NCBI GenBank assembly: GCA_964348085.1 | Contig: CAYGBI010000002.1 | Span: 1 to 64,000 of the forward strand | DNA length: 64,000 nt | Direction of reading: 5' to 3' | DNA from: VXYL01 sp964348085 | GTDB lineage: Bacteria; Pseudomonadota; Gammaproteobacteria; Pseudomonadales; Azotimanducaceae | Shown: positions 1-8,151 of the stretch, piece after piece | How the letters are laid out: every line of letters begins with the position of its first letter | Numbering within the stretch: position 1 is the stretch's first letter | The notes under the pieces: generated by a model | Databases searched by the model: none | What the model was told of the DNA's origin: nothing | The model's input: only the letters and a program-made list of their open reading frames with translations | Program-made: the position numbers and the translations under genes

Positions 1-53
1 AAAGACACACCTGATTTCGAGTCAGGCCCATTCGGCCGCTCTGGCACCTCTCC
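1..53 (-). tRNA. tRNA-Ser (anticodon CGA), 3' end outside window
   Basis: Read on the minus strand, the sequence begins with the acceptor strand GGAGAGG, followed by a serine-type D arm and an anticodon stem CCTGA/TCAGG enclosing CTCGAAA, which gives anticodon CGA. The long variable arm, T arm and 3' end lie beyond the window edge. The acceptor and D-arm sequence match class II serine tRNAs. It would read UCG codons. Confidence 0.85.
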
Positions 54-140
54 GAAGTAAGGCGATTCTCGCCGAGAACGGCGGCGAATCCAATACCTCG
101 CAGCCCGCCTCGCGGGGTGGGGCTTGCCGTGCAGCGAGTC

Positions 141-890
141 TTAGCCCCGACCGATGTACGGCATTGACGACGCCATCACCGTAATGAACGGCACGTTGGC
201 GTCCAATGGCAGGCTATCCATGTAGACCACCGCCCGAGCCACATTTTCGACATCCATCGTCGGTTCGGGTTTCGTCGAACCGTCGGCCTGTTTCATGCCC
301 CGGCTCATGCGCGAGGTCATGTCTGTTAGCGCGTTGCCGATGTCGATTTGGCCACAGACGATGTTGTGCTCGCGACCGTCGAGGAAGGTTGATCGGGTGA
401 GCCCGGTGAGCGCGTGCTTGGTGGCGGTGTACGGTGCGGAGTTGGGTCGCGGCACGTGGGCGGAGATCGAGCCGTTGTTGATGATGCGGCCGCCTTGCGG
501 ATCTTGATCCTTCATCAGCCGGATGGCGTGTTGCGTGCATAGGAACGAGCCAGTGAGGTTGATGTCCACCACGCGCTGCCACTGCGCCAAGGTGAGGTCC
601 TCCAACGGCACCGGCGGGGTACCGGTGCCCGCGTTGTTGAACAACAGGTCCAAGCGCCCGAAGGCCGCCTTCGTTTGCGCGAACAGCGTGGCGACGGAGT
701 CCGAGTCGGCGACATCCGTGCGCACCGGCAGGGCTCGCTCGCCGGCCCCGGATTCCTCCGCCACTTGCTGTAAGAGCGCCAATCGCCGACCGGCCAAGGC
801 GACCGAATAGCCGGCGTTGAGCAGCGCCAGCGTGGTGTGTTTGCCGATTCCTGTGCCGGCGCCTGTGACGATCGCTACCTTGCCTGTCAT
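141..890 (-). CDS. SDR family NAD(P)-dependent oxidoreductase
   Basis: A 249-residue classical short-chain dehydrogenase. The N-terminal Rossmann glycine motif TGAGTGIG follows MTGKVAIV, NNAG lies in the middle, and the catalytic Ser-Tyr-Lys set is visible as GSIS and YTATK. I start at 890 because the family N-terminus begins there; the longer open frame to 1064 adds 58 unrelated residues inside the upstream gene. It is the last gene of a four-gene leftward operon, 11 bp after the 2-hydroxyacid dehydrogenase. The substrate is unknown; oxidation or reduction of a hydroxy or keto group is expected from the family. Confidence 0.88.
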   Translation of the reverse strand: MTGKVAIVTGAGTGIGKHTTLALLNAGYSVALAGRRLALLQQVAEESGAGERALPVRTDVADSDSVATLFAQTKAAFGRLDLLFNNAGTGTPPVPLEDLTLAQWQRVVDINLTGSFLCTQHAIRLMKDQDPQGGRIINNGSISAHVPRPNSAPYTATKHALTGLTRSTFLDGREHNIVCGQIDIGNALTDMTSRMSRGMKQADGSTKPEPTMDVENVARAVVYMDSLPLDANVPFITVMASSMPYIGRG

Positions 891-901
891 CTGCCCGCCC
901 C

Positions 902-1951
902 TCAAACGGCCAATGCGGTGGAGAAGTCCGGCACGCCTGCCCAGCGCCCGGTGTTCGTGGCGTGCATCACGGCGATGGTCTTGATGACCTCGGGGTTGGC
1001 GAGGCCGTGTGGCTTGCTGCCGGTTAGCACGCGGATGATGTTCTCCGCTTGGCGGATCGGACACTCCTCAAGGAAGGTGGGCGAGAAGCCGGCGATGTGC
1101 GGTGTGAGGATGCAGTTCGGCAGTTTCAGCAGCGGGTCGTGGGATTCCACCGGTTCGATTTCAGTGACGTCCAGCGCCGCGGCTTCCAATTGTCCGGCTT
1201 CCAAGGCGGCGGCCAAGGCGCCGCCGTCGATGATCGGCCCGCGGGCGGTGTTCACCAACAGCGCCGTCGGTTTCAGCTTGCCCAAGGCGTTGGAGTCGAA
1301 CATGTGCCGGGTTTCGTGCGTGGCCGCGGAGTGGATGGTGATGTAGTCGGCGCGGGTCAGTAGCTCCTCGAAATCGACCAGCCGGACGCCGTACAGGTCG
1401 CCGGTGGTCTGTTCCACATAGGGGTCGTGGGCGATGATCTCCGCGGGACCGAAGCCGCGGACGCGGGTGGCGAAGGCGCGCCCGATGTTGCCGAAACCGA
1501 CGATGCCGACGACGTGGCCGGCGATCCGCCGCACCGACGTTTGGTAGCCGCCGGTGGTGCGTGGGTTGTCCCGCCATTGCCCCTCGCGGGTGGTGCGTAT
1601 GGCGTCGTGCAGATGGCGTGTCAGCGACAGCAGCATCGCCATCGCGTGATCGGCGACTTCTGCGGTGTTCACGCCCGGCGTATTGCAGGCCAGCACGCCG
1701 AGCTCCGTGGCGGCGTCCAAGTCGATGGAATCCACCCCCACGCCCATGCGGCTCACCACCTTGAGCTTGGGGCAGGCTTCCATCACTTCTCGCGTGGTGA
1801 GGGGCAGCGTGCCGACTTGTGCGCCGTCGGCGTCGCGCATCAAGTCGATGAAGTCCTCTGTGCTGCGAACGCGGCCTTCGACGACTTCGAATCCGGCCGC
1901 CTCGAAAAGATCGACTCGGTTGTACGGGCTCTTGGGTAGGGCGACCTTCAT
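902..1951 (-). CDS. D-isomer-specific 2-hydroxyacid dehydrogenase
   Basis: A 349-residue phosphoglycerate-dehydrogenase-like enzyme. It shows the NAD-binding motif VGIVGFGNIGRAF near the middle, the signature NTARGPIIDGGAL and a late TPHIAGFSP segment carrying the catalytic-loop histidine. The length fits family members without an ACT domain. It presumably reduces a 2-ketoacid or oxidises a D-2-hydroxyacid; the sequence does not identify the substrate. It lies 10 bp downstream of a luciferase-like oxidoreductase and 11 bp upstream of an SDR, and so is part of one transcript. A GAGGAG stretch in the preceding stop region may serve as a distant ribosome site. Confidence 0.88.
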   Translation of the reverse strand: MKVALPKSPYNRVDLFEAAGFEVVEGRVRSTEDFIDLMRDADGAQVGTLPLTTREVMEACPKLKVVSRMGVGVDSIDLDAATELGVLACNTPGVNTAEVADHAMAMLLSLTRHLHDAIRTTREGQWRDNPRTTGGYQTSVRRIAGHVVGIVGFGNIGRAFATRVRGFGPAEIIAHDPYVEQTTGDLYGVRLVDFEELLTRADYITIHSAATHETRHMFDSNALGKLKPTALLVNTARGPIIDGGALAAALEAGQLEAAALDVTEIEPVESHDPLLKLPNCILTPHIAGFSPTFLEECPIRQAENIIRVLTGSKPHGLANPEVIKTIAVMHATNTGRWAGVPDFSTALAV

Positions 1952-1961
1952 GGGGTTCTCG

Positions 1962-3182
1962 TCACTCCTCGGCAGCCTTCACTGGCACCGACAACGCCGT
2001 TCTCGCCGGGCCGGCCGCGGCAGCGGCCGCCATCGCCTCTCGGGCGCGTTCGTTCTCTTGGATCTTGCTCATGATCGCCTGCCCGGCGCGCAGCCACGTG
2101 TCGCGGTTTTCGATGACGTATTTGTTCGACTCGCGGAAGTTGTCCAGCATGCCGTTCACTTCCGGGATGACGTAGCGGGCGACCAAGTCCCAACTGTTCA
2201 GGGTGTCGGCGCGATTCGCCCAGTCGTGGACGAAACCAATGACCGTGCCGAAGCCGCCGGTCGCGTCGATCATCTTCTCGATGCGCGCCACCAAGTCGTC
2301 GGGCGTGCCAATCACAGCAACGCTGTCTTCGCTAAACGCCGTGCTGTCCACGGCTTCGTCCGGGGTGTTGAAGATGGTGCCTTCGCCGGCGGCCAAGGTG
2401 CCCACCGTGTACTCGTTGTTGTGACGGAACAAGCCTTCCTTCGCTTCTCGTCGCGCCTTGTCGCGAGTCTCTGCGATGTGCCAACTCATCACCACGCGCC
2501 ACATGCGACGGTCCACCGTGCGGTCGTGCTTGGCGGCGGATTCTTCGGCGAAGCTCCACTGCAATGGCAATGCCTGCAGGCCGGCCTTGGTCGTCGAGCC
2601 GATGGATAGCACGCCGGCGCCGTGTTTGCCGGCCAAGGTCATGCCGGAGGGACTTACCATCGACGCCACGGCGAACTCCATGTCCCGCTGCAACGGCAGC
2701 AGTTGCAGCTTGGCCTCGTTCAGCCGGAACCATTCGCACTCGTAGCTGAACCGTTCGCCGCCGGCGAAGAGCCGGCGGATAACGCCCATGGCTTCGTCCT
2801 GCCGGTCGCGCAACACCATCGGGTCCACGCCCAACGTGTGCGCGTCGGATGGCAGCGCGCCCGGCCCGGAGCCGAAGATCAGCCGTCCGCCGCTCTGGTG
2901 GTCGAGCTGGGCAAGGCGTTGCGCGACCATGAACGGGTGGTGGTAGGGCAGCGACACGACGCCGGTGCCGAGACGGATGCGGTGGCTGCGCTCCGCCGCG
3001 GCGGCGAGGAAGAGTTCCGGCGAGGCGATCACTTCCCAGCCGGTGGAGTGGTGCTCGCCGCACCAGAACTCGTCGAAGCCGAGGCGATCCATATGCTCGA
3101 CCAGATCCAAGTCGCTGCGCAGTTGCAGCGTCGGGTTCTCGCCGATGGGGTGGTGGGGGGCTAAGAAGGCGCCGAATTTCAT
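1962..3182 (-). CDS. LLM class flavin-dependent oxidoreductase
   Basis: A luciferase-like monooxygenase of about 406 residues, beginning MKFGAFLAPHHPIGENP, a typical start for the LLM family. GGAGGA lies about 10 nt before the ATG at 3182; an ATG at 3191 is only 2 nt from it and is less likely. Family features include the segment FDEFWCGEHHSTGWE and LGTGVVSLPYHHPFMVA in the TIM barrel. It probably uses FMNH2 or F420 to oxidise an unidentified organic substrate. It is the second gene of the leftward operon, 29 bp after another LLM protein. The C-terminus is alanine-rich. Confidence 0.85.
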   Translation of the reverse strand: MKFGAFLAPHHPIGENPTLQLRSDLDLVEHMDRLGFDEFWCGEHHSTGWEVIASPELFLAAAAERSHRIRLGTGVVSLPYHHPFMVAQRLAQLDHQSGGRLIFGSGPGALPSDAHTLGVDPMVLRDRQDEAMGVIRRLFAGGERFSYECEWFRLNEAKLQLLPLQRDMEFAVASMVSPSGMTLAGKHGAGVLSIGSTTKAGLQALPLQWSFAEESAAKHDRTVDRRMWRVVMSWHIAETRDKARREAKEGLFRHNNEYTVGTLAAGEGTIFNTPDEAVDSTAFSEDSVAVIGTPDDLVARIEKMIDATGGFGTVIGFVHDWANRADTLNSWDLVARYVIPEVNGMLDNFRESNKYVIENRDTWLRAGQAIMSKIQENERAREAMAAAAAAGPARTALSVPVKAAEE

Positions 3183-3211
3183 GTCGCGCATCGCATTTCC
3201 TCCAAATGTCC

Positions 3212-4216
3212 CTACAGTAGTTCTTCAGCCATGAAGCGCAGCGTGTCCGGATTCGCCGTGCCCACGTTGAGCATCGTCACCGGGCTCTCCCGCCATGCGG
3301 CGAGACGTTCGCGGATACGCTCTTTGGGGCCGACGAGCGAAATCTCGTCGCACAGTTCGTTGGGCACGGCAGCCATGGCTTCATCGCGACGGCCGGCCAT
3401 AAACAGTTCCTGAACATGGTCCGCTTCGGCGCCGAAGCCCATCCGCGTGATGTGATCCTTGTGTACGTTGAAGCTCTTGGCGCCCATGCCGCCAACGTAG
3501 AAGCCGACGTTCTGCTTGATCTGATTGAGTGCGCCTTGCACGTCGTCGCTGATGATCACGGGCAGAGAGGCGGCGATCTCGAAATCCTTGTTGCGGATGG
3601 TCATCGCCTCCTTGTACATGTCCATCATGCGATAGGGCGAAAGGAACATGGGAATCCAACCGTCGCAGATCTCCGCCCCCAAGGCGACGTTCTTCGGCCC
3701 TTCGGCGCCGAGATAAACCGGGATGCGTTCGCGCACCGGGTGCAGGATGAGCTTCAGCGGTTTGCCAAGCCCGGTGCCGCCGGGCAGGGGCATCTGGTAG
3801 TGCTTGCCGTTGAAAGCCACCGGCCCTTCTCGAGAGACGATCTTGCGGAAAATGCCGACCCACTCCCGGGTGCGCTGCAAAGGTCGCGGATAGGGTTGCC
3901 CGTACCACCCTTCGACGACCTGCGGCCCGGATACGCCGATGCCGAGAATCAGTCGTCCATTGGATAGATAGTCCAAGGAGACGGCGTGCATGGCAGCGCT
4001 CGCCGGCGTCCTCGCGGAAATCTGCATGATGGACGTGCCCAAGTTGATGCGCTCGGTGTTGGCGCCGATCCAAGTGAGCGGCGTAAAGCAGTCCGCGCCG
4101 TAGATCTCCGGTGCCCAAATGGTGTCGTAGCCGAGGTTCTCGGCCTCCTTAGCCAGTTCGACGAGGCGCTTGCCTCCCGGTGGCCCGAACGGACCGATGC
4201 CCAACCCCAGCTTCAT
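3212..4216 (-). CDS. LLM class flavin/F420-dependent oxidoreductase
   Basis: A 334-residue luciferase-like protein starting MKLGLGIGPFGPPGGKR. The start at 4216 has GGAGAG about 5 nt upstream, and the longer open frame to 4288 lacks support. Motifs such as YDTIWAPEIYGADCFTPL and NGRLILGIGVSGPQVVEGW resemble the F420-type LLM oxidoreductases. It is the first gene of the operon with the second LLM, the 2-hydroxyacid dehydrogenase and the SDR, and is divergent from ribF across a 109 bp gap. It and its neighbour are diverged paralogues, so they may act on successive or related substrates. The cofactor cannot be settled by eye. Confidence 0.85.
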   Translation of the reverse strand: MKLGLGIGPFGPPGGKRLVELAKEAENLGYDTIWAPEIYGADCFTPLTWIGANTERINLGTSIMQISARTPASAAMHAVSLDYLSNGRLILGIGVSGPQVVEGWYGQPYPRPLQRTREWVGIFRKIVSREGPVAFNGKHYQMPLPGGTGLGKPLKLILHPVRERIPVYLGAEGPKNVALGAEICDGWIPMFLSPYRMMDMYKEAMTIRNKDFEIAASLPVIISDDVQGALNQIKQNVGFYVGGMGAKSFNVHKDHITRMGFGAEADHVQELFMAGRRDEAMAAVPNELCDEISLVGPKERIRERLAAWRESPVTMLNVGTANPDTLRFMAEELL

Positions 4217-4325
4217 GAGTTCTCTCCAAAGCAGACGCAAGCAGCCAAGCTTACACGTTAGCAGCGACACTCGCCGCACCCTCTGCACTTGCCGCCCCTA
4301 GCGCACTTCGACACACTCGGTACGC

Positions 4326-5363
4326 ATGGAGATCATCCGTGGCCTGCACAATATTCGTCCGCGCCATTCTGGTTGCGTGGCCACCATCGGCAACTTCGAT
4401 GGCGTTCACCACGGCCACCGGATGCTGTTGGCGCATCTCAAAGCGAAGAGCGCGGAACTCAAGGCGCCCAGTCTGTTGGTCACCTTCGAGCCGCAACCGC
4501 GCGAGTACTTCGTGGCGAGAGCGGCACCCGCCGACGCCGGTTCCCCGCGTCCGGCGGGCGACGGACGCGCCCGTTCGCCTGTGCCGGCGCGCCTCACCCG
4601 CTTCCGGGAGAAAGTTCATCTTTTACGCGACACCGGCATCGACCGGGTGTTGTGCATCCCCTTCAATGAGCGCACGCGGCTGATCTCGGCCAGCGAGGTG
4701 GTGGAGCGGTTCTTGGTGGACATGTTGGGCGTGCGCTATTTGGTCGTTGGCGACGACTTCCGCTTCGGCAAAGATCGGGAAGGCGACTACGCAACGCTGA
4801 AAGCGGCCGGCGACCGTTTCGACTTCGGCGTGAGCCATATGGGCACGTTGACGTTCGAGCACGGCCGTGTCAGCAGCACCCGGATTCGGGATGCGTTGCA
4901 CCACGGCGACTTCGCGCTCGCCGAGAAGCTCTTGGGACGGCGCTACTTCATGATGGGGCGCGTGGTCTACGGTCGGCGAATCGGCCGCAGCATCGGCGTG
5001 CCGACCGCCAATATTCGCCTGCAACGCTACCGCTCGGCGCTAGAAGGCGTATTCGCCGTCACCGTGGATGGCCTCGGCGCGACTCGTATCGGCGCCGCCA
5101 ATATCGGCGTACGTCCGACCGTGGAAGTAGATGGCAGCCCAAGCAACGAGCCGCTGCTCGAAGTGCATGTTTTGGACTTCGACGAGCAGATCTACGGGCG
5201 CCTCTTGACCGTGACCCTGCAATGGAAGATCCGCGACGAACGGCGGTTTTCGTCTCTGGACGCGATGAAGACGGAGATCGACCGCGATATCGAGAAGACG
5301 CGGGCGTTCTTCGCCAAAGGCGCGCGCGAGCGGAACCCCGACGCGCCTGCCGGCGAGCACTGA
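4326..5363 (+). CDS. ribF: Bifunctional riboflavin kinase / FAD synthetase
   Basis: RibF, 345 residues, makes FMN from riboflavin and then FAD. The N-terminal adenylyltransferase domain has GNFDGVHHGH at residues 22-31 and ends in the SSTRIR region; the C-terminal flavokinase domain has GVPTANI and the NIGVRPT segment. An alanine/proline/arginine-rich insert of about 25 residues after the LLVTFEPQP strand is longer than usual. It sits 10 bp before lspA, a pairing conserved in Gammaproteobacteria, although ileS, which often lies between them, is missing. No FMN riboswitch is visible upstream. Confidence 0.95.
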   Translation: MEIIRGLHNIRPRHSGCVATIGNFDGVHHGHRMLLAHLKAKSAELKAPSLLVTFEPQPREYFVARAAPADAGSPRPAGDGRARSPVPARLTRFREKVHLLRDTGIDRVLCIPFNERTRLISASEVVERFLVDMLGVRYLVVGDDFRFGKDREGDYATLKAAGDRFDFGVSHMGTLTFEHGRVSSTRIRDALHHGDFALAEKLLGRRYFMMGRVVYGRRIGRSIGVPTANIRLQRYRSALEGVFAVTVDGLGATRIGAANIGVRPTVEVDGSPSNEPLLEVHVLDFDEQIYGRLLTVTLQWKIRDERRFSSLDAMKTEIDRDIEKTRAFFAKGARERNPDAPAGEH

Positions 5364-5373
5364 GCGAAAGCGG

Positions 5374-5838
5374 ATGCGCTGGTTCGCGTTGGCGGCGGCG
5401 GTGCTGGCCCTCGACCAAGCCACCAAGTGGACCGTGGTTGCGCAAATGCGCGAGGGCTACTCGGTGGAGGTGCTGCCCTTCCTGTATTGGACATACACCT
5501 GCAATACCGGCGTCGCCTTTAGCCTGTTCACGGGCTACGGCTGGGTTTTCGCGGCGGTGGCCGTGGTGATCGCCGGCTATCTGGCGTTTGAGATCTACCG
5601 TTGGCGAAGCGGTTGGCTCGAAGGCATGGCGTACGGCCTGATCCTCGGCGGTGCGCTCGGCAATCTCGCGGATCGCCTGCAGCATGGCTGTGTGGTGGAT
5701 TTCGTACATGTGTATTACGGCTGGTTCAACTTTCCGGTGTTCAACGTCGCCGACAGCGCGATCACCACCGGCGCGGCGGCTTGGATCTGCCTCGTGCTGT
5801 GGGACGTGCGGCGGCGCAAAGTCGAAAGCAGGGGCTAG
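5374..5838 (+). CDS. lspA: Lipoprotein signal peptidase (signal peptidase II)
   Basis: A 154-residue inner-membrane aspartyl protease that cleaves prolipoprotein signal peptides. It has four hydrophobic segments. Conserved blocks are DQATK near residue 14, NTGVAFS at 44-50, GNLADR at 96-101, VVDF with Asp109 and FNVADS with Asp127; Asp109 and Asp127 correspond to the catalytic pair of the family. The length is typical. In Pseudomonas-like genomes fkpB and ispH follow lspA before the pilin genes; here both are absent and a hairpin repeat fills the gap. Its substrates should include the Pal lipoprotein encoded at 25.8 kb. Confidence 0.95.
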   Translation: MRWFALAAAVLALDQATKWTVVAQMREGYSVEVLPFLYWTYTCNTGVAFSLFTGYGWVFAAVAVVIAGYLAFEIYRWRSGWLEGMAYGLILGGALGNLADRLQHGCVVDFVHVYYGWFNFPVFNVADSAITTGAAAWICLVLWDVRRRKVESRG

Positions 5839-5841
5839 CAG

Positions 5842-5988
5842 TCCGTTGGACTTGGCGGCGCCAGCCGCGAAGTCCAACGGAGTGATAGTGCGGCTTGGGC
5901 TGGGGCGAAAGGCGGCGCCGAACGGCGACGGCTTTCGTGGCGCTAGCACCCCGTCGGACTTCGCGGCTGACGCCGCCAAGTCCGACGG
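5842..5988. repeat. Paired inverted hairpin repeat (REP/BIME-like)
   Basis: Two long hairpins flank a spacer of about 70 bp. The first (5842-5881) has perfect 12-nt arms TCCGTTGGACTT/AAGTCCAACGGA plus an inner GCGGC/GCCGC stem. The second (5951-5988) has perfect 11-nt arms CCGTCGGACTT/AAGTCCGACGG and is nearly the reverse complement of the first. The spacer (5904-5946) resembles sequence at 15280-15323. This matches the architecture of bacterial interspersed mosaic elements. The 317 bp gap between lspA and the pilin operon holds nothing else that I recognise. Confidence 0.75.
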
Positions 5989-6155
5989 ACTGTTAGCCCG
6001 CTCCTACGCTCCGAGGGGCCGTTCTCGCGCACGAACAAACGTCGATTTCGCACATCTTGAAGGGCAAGAGTCGCTAACGCGACACGGCCTCATAGCGAGA
6101 TGATGGCGCCCAACGGCGCGGTGGTAGGCATCGCGTCCATGGCTCGGAGGCGTCG

Positions 6156-6602
6156 ATGCGTGGTCTGTCCCTGATCGAACTAATGGTGGCGTTGGTGATG
6201 CTCGCCATAATCACCGCGGTCGCGCTGCCCGTCTACCGGGGCTATGGCATTCGCGCGGAACGCGCCGCCGCGCAAACCGACTTGATGCGTTGCGCCCAAG
6301 GCATGGAGCGGCACGCCAACATCCGCTTGGGGTATGAACTGGCCGTGGACAGCGACGGCGATGGCGTGGGCGACGCGTCCACCGGGGCGCTCTCGGACAA
6401 TATTTGCGTGTTGGGCGCCGGGCCTTACGAGTTCACCGTGCGTTCCGCCGATGCGGGCGGCTTCGTGTTGCGTGCGACCGCGAACGCCAACAGTCGGGTC
6501 GCCGACGACGGCATGTTGGAGATCGATAGCACGGGCGCCAGGCGTTGGGACCGCAACAACGACGGCGACTTCGACGACTCGGACGAAAACACATGGCGCT
6601 GA
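6156..6602 (+). CDS. Type IV pilin-like minor pilin, PilE type
   Basis: A 148-residue protein whose N-terminus RGLSLIELMVALVMLAI is a class III prepilin signal: the cleavage glycine, then a hydrophobic helix with Glu5 after the cut (LSLIE). The globular part is Asp-rich at its end (NNDGDFDDSDENT). PilD would cleave and methylate it, and it would join the pilus-tip or priming complex with PilV, PilW and PilX. It is the first gene of a compact four-gene operon, overlapping pilV by 10 bp. By length and position it resembles PilE; FimT or FimU types are alternatives. Confidence 0.82.
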   Translation: MRGLSLIELMVALVMLAIITAVALPVYRGYGIRAERAAAQTDLMRCAQGMERHANIRLGYELAVDSDGDGVGDASTGALSDNICVLGAGPYEFTVRSADAGGFVLRATANANSRVADDGMLEIDSTGARRWDRNNDGDFDDSDENTWR

Positions 6603-7087
6603 GGGAACGGGGCAATACGCTTATGGAACTGTTGGTGGCCGTGCTGGTTGTTGGTGTGGGTGCGCTAGGCGTCGCCAAGCTGCAACTCATGAGTTCGCAA
6701 AACAACCGTGCCGCGCTGCACCACAGCACTGCCACGATGTTGGCGGACGACATGCTGGAGCGACTGCGCGCCAATCCTTCCGCGGCCTATCCGGCGATGG
6801 CTCTCGGCGATGCGCCGCCGGCGTTCGTCGATTGCCTGAGCGCCGCCTGCACGCCGCAGCAAATCGCGGCGTTCGATGCCACGGTGTGGAAGTGCTCGTT
6901 GGGCAACTGGCACGACGACGCCCAGTGCCGAGCCGCACGCGCCGCGGGGGCGCTGGCGCCGCCGGATCGCCAGCCGGGCTTGCCGGGTGGCGACGGGGCG
7001 TTGAGCGTGAACGCCGGGGTGGCGACCGTGACCGTCGCGTGGAATGGGTCCGACGCCACTCGTATCTCGGTGAGCGGTTTGAGGTGA
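6593..7087 (+). CDS. pilV: Type IV pilus modification/minor pilin PilV
   Basis: A 164-residue prepilin starting MALRERGNTLMELLVAVLVV. The peptidase site is RERG|NTLME, with Glu5 retained, and the hydrophobic segment continues GVGALGVAKLQ, typical of PilV. The start at 6593 lies inside the end of the preceding gene, implying translational coupling; the longer frame to 6545 places 16 charged residues ahead of the signal and is unlikely. Internal cysteines in CLSAACTP and WKCS suggest disulfides. It is followed after 2 bp by pilW. Confidence 0.88.
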   Translation: MALRERGNTLMELLVAVLVVGVGALGVAKLQLMSSQNNRAALHHSTATMLADDMLERLRANPSAAYPAMALGDAPPAFVDCLSAACTPQQIAAFDATVWKCSLGNWHDDAQCRAARAAGALAPPDRQPGLPGGDGALSVNAGVATVTVAWNGSDATRISVSGLR

Positions 7088-7089
7088 CG

Positions 7090-8151
7090 ATGACCGGGTA
7101 CGCAAGCGGCCGGCGTCAGGGGTTCACGCTCCTGGAACTCATGCTGGCCATGGCGCTCGGCGTCACCATCGCCGCCGCCGTCGCACAGCTTTTCATCGGC
7201 GCCAGTCGTGCGCAGGCGCAACTCGGCGGCCAAGCCCTGATGCAGGAGGCGGCGCGGCATGCGCTGGACTTCCTCGCACGCTCGGCCCGTGGCGCCGGCT
7301 TTCTCGGTTGCGGTGCGGCGGGGAACTTGGTCAACGGCTTGAACGGCGAATGGCGGCAAGTGGTGGAGTTCGATCTGACGACACCCATCGAGGCCTTTGA
7401 CGGCGTCGGCGGGGTATGGACGCCGAGCTTGGCGGCGTTGCCCTTGCGGGACGGCAGTGGCAGCGAAGCGTTCTCGTCTAGGAACCGCATCGATACGAGA
7501 CGGCTCGCGCGGGACGGCGATGTGGTGGTTTTTCGCCGTGCGGACCGCGGCACCCCCCTCGCGCGTCCCCTGCAAAGCCGTACGGACGCGCTGGTGGTGG
7601 CTGACCACGCGGACCTCTTTGACGCCGACGACTTCGTAGTCGTCAGCAGTTGCGGTCAAGCCGCCCTGCTGCGGGTCACGTCCGCAGCAGGCGCGGCGGG
7701 CGCCAGGATCTTGGCGCGCGCCGGCGGCACCGGGATTTTCGGCAACCGTGCGGGCGTTAGCCTCATGGCGGGCACCGAGCCCTACGGTGGCGCGGCGGGT
7801 GCGGAAGGCGCCGCCGCTGCGCTCATGCTCACGGAGGTGTATTTCGTCGCCCGTGCTAGGGCGGACAACAACCGCGGCCAACCGGTGTGGTCGTTGTGGC
7901 GCAAGACCTCGGCCGCCGCGCCGGCCGAACTGGTGCAAGGCATTGATGACCTACAGTTGTTGTTCGGTATCGATACCACCCCGGAGGACGCCGTGGACGC
8001 GCCTGAGCGTTACGTCCAAGCGGGGGGCATCGGCGACGGCGTCGTACGCACGGTACACATCTCCGTAACCGCATCGAGCGTGAACGCGGTCACGGCGGAT
8101 AATCAAGTATTGCGGCGAACCTTCTCGCGCACGGTGGCGTTGCGCAACTGA
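7090..8151 (+). CDS. pilW: Type IV pilus minor pilin PilW
   Basis: A 353-residue prepilin. The start MTGYASGRRQGFTLLELML at 7090 carries a textbook G|FTLLE cleavage site and hydrophobic helix; the open frame reaches back to 6334 but that part is antisense-like noise. The large C-terminal domain, ending in FSRTVALRN, fits PilW-family minor pilins in length. It contains CGAAGNLVNG and a VVVSSCGQAALL segment resembling PilW folds. The ATG is 2 bp after the pilV stop, and its own stop overlaps the pilX ATG. Confidence 0.86.
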   Translation: MTGYASGRRQGFTLLELMLAMALGVTIAAAVAQLFIGASRAQAQLGGQALMQEAARHALDFLARSARGAGFLGCGAAGNLVNGLNGEWRQVVEFDLTTPIEAFDGVGGVWTPSLAALPLRDGSGSEAFSSRNRIDTRRLARDGDVVVFRRADRGTPLARPLQSRTDALVVADHADLFDADDFVVVSSCGQAALLRVTSAAGAAGARILARAGGTGIFGNRAGVSLMAGTEPYGGAAGAEGAAAALMLTEVYFVARARADNNRGQPVWSLWRKTSAAAPAELVQGIDDLQLLFGIDTTPEDAVDAPERYVQAGGIGDGVVRTVHISVTASSVNAVTADNQVLRRTFSRTVALRN

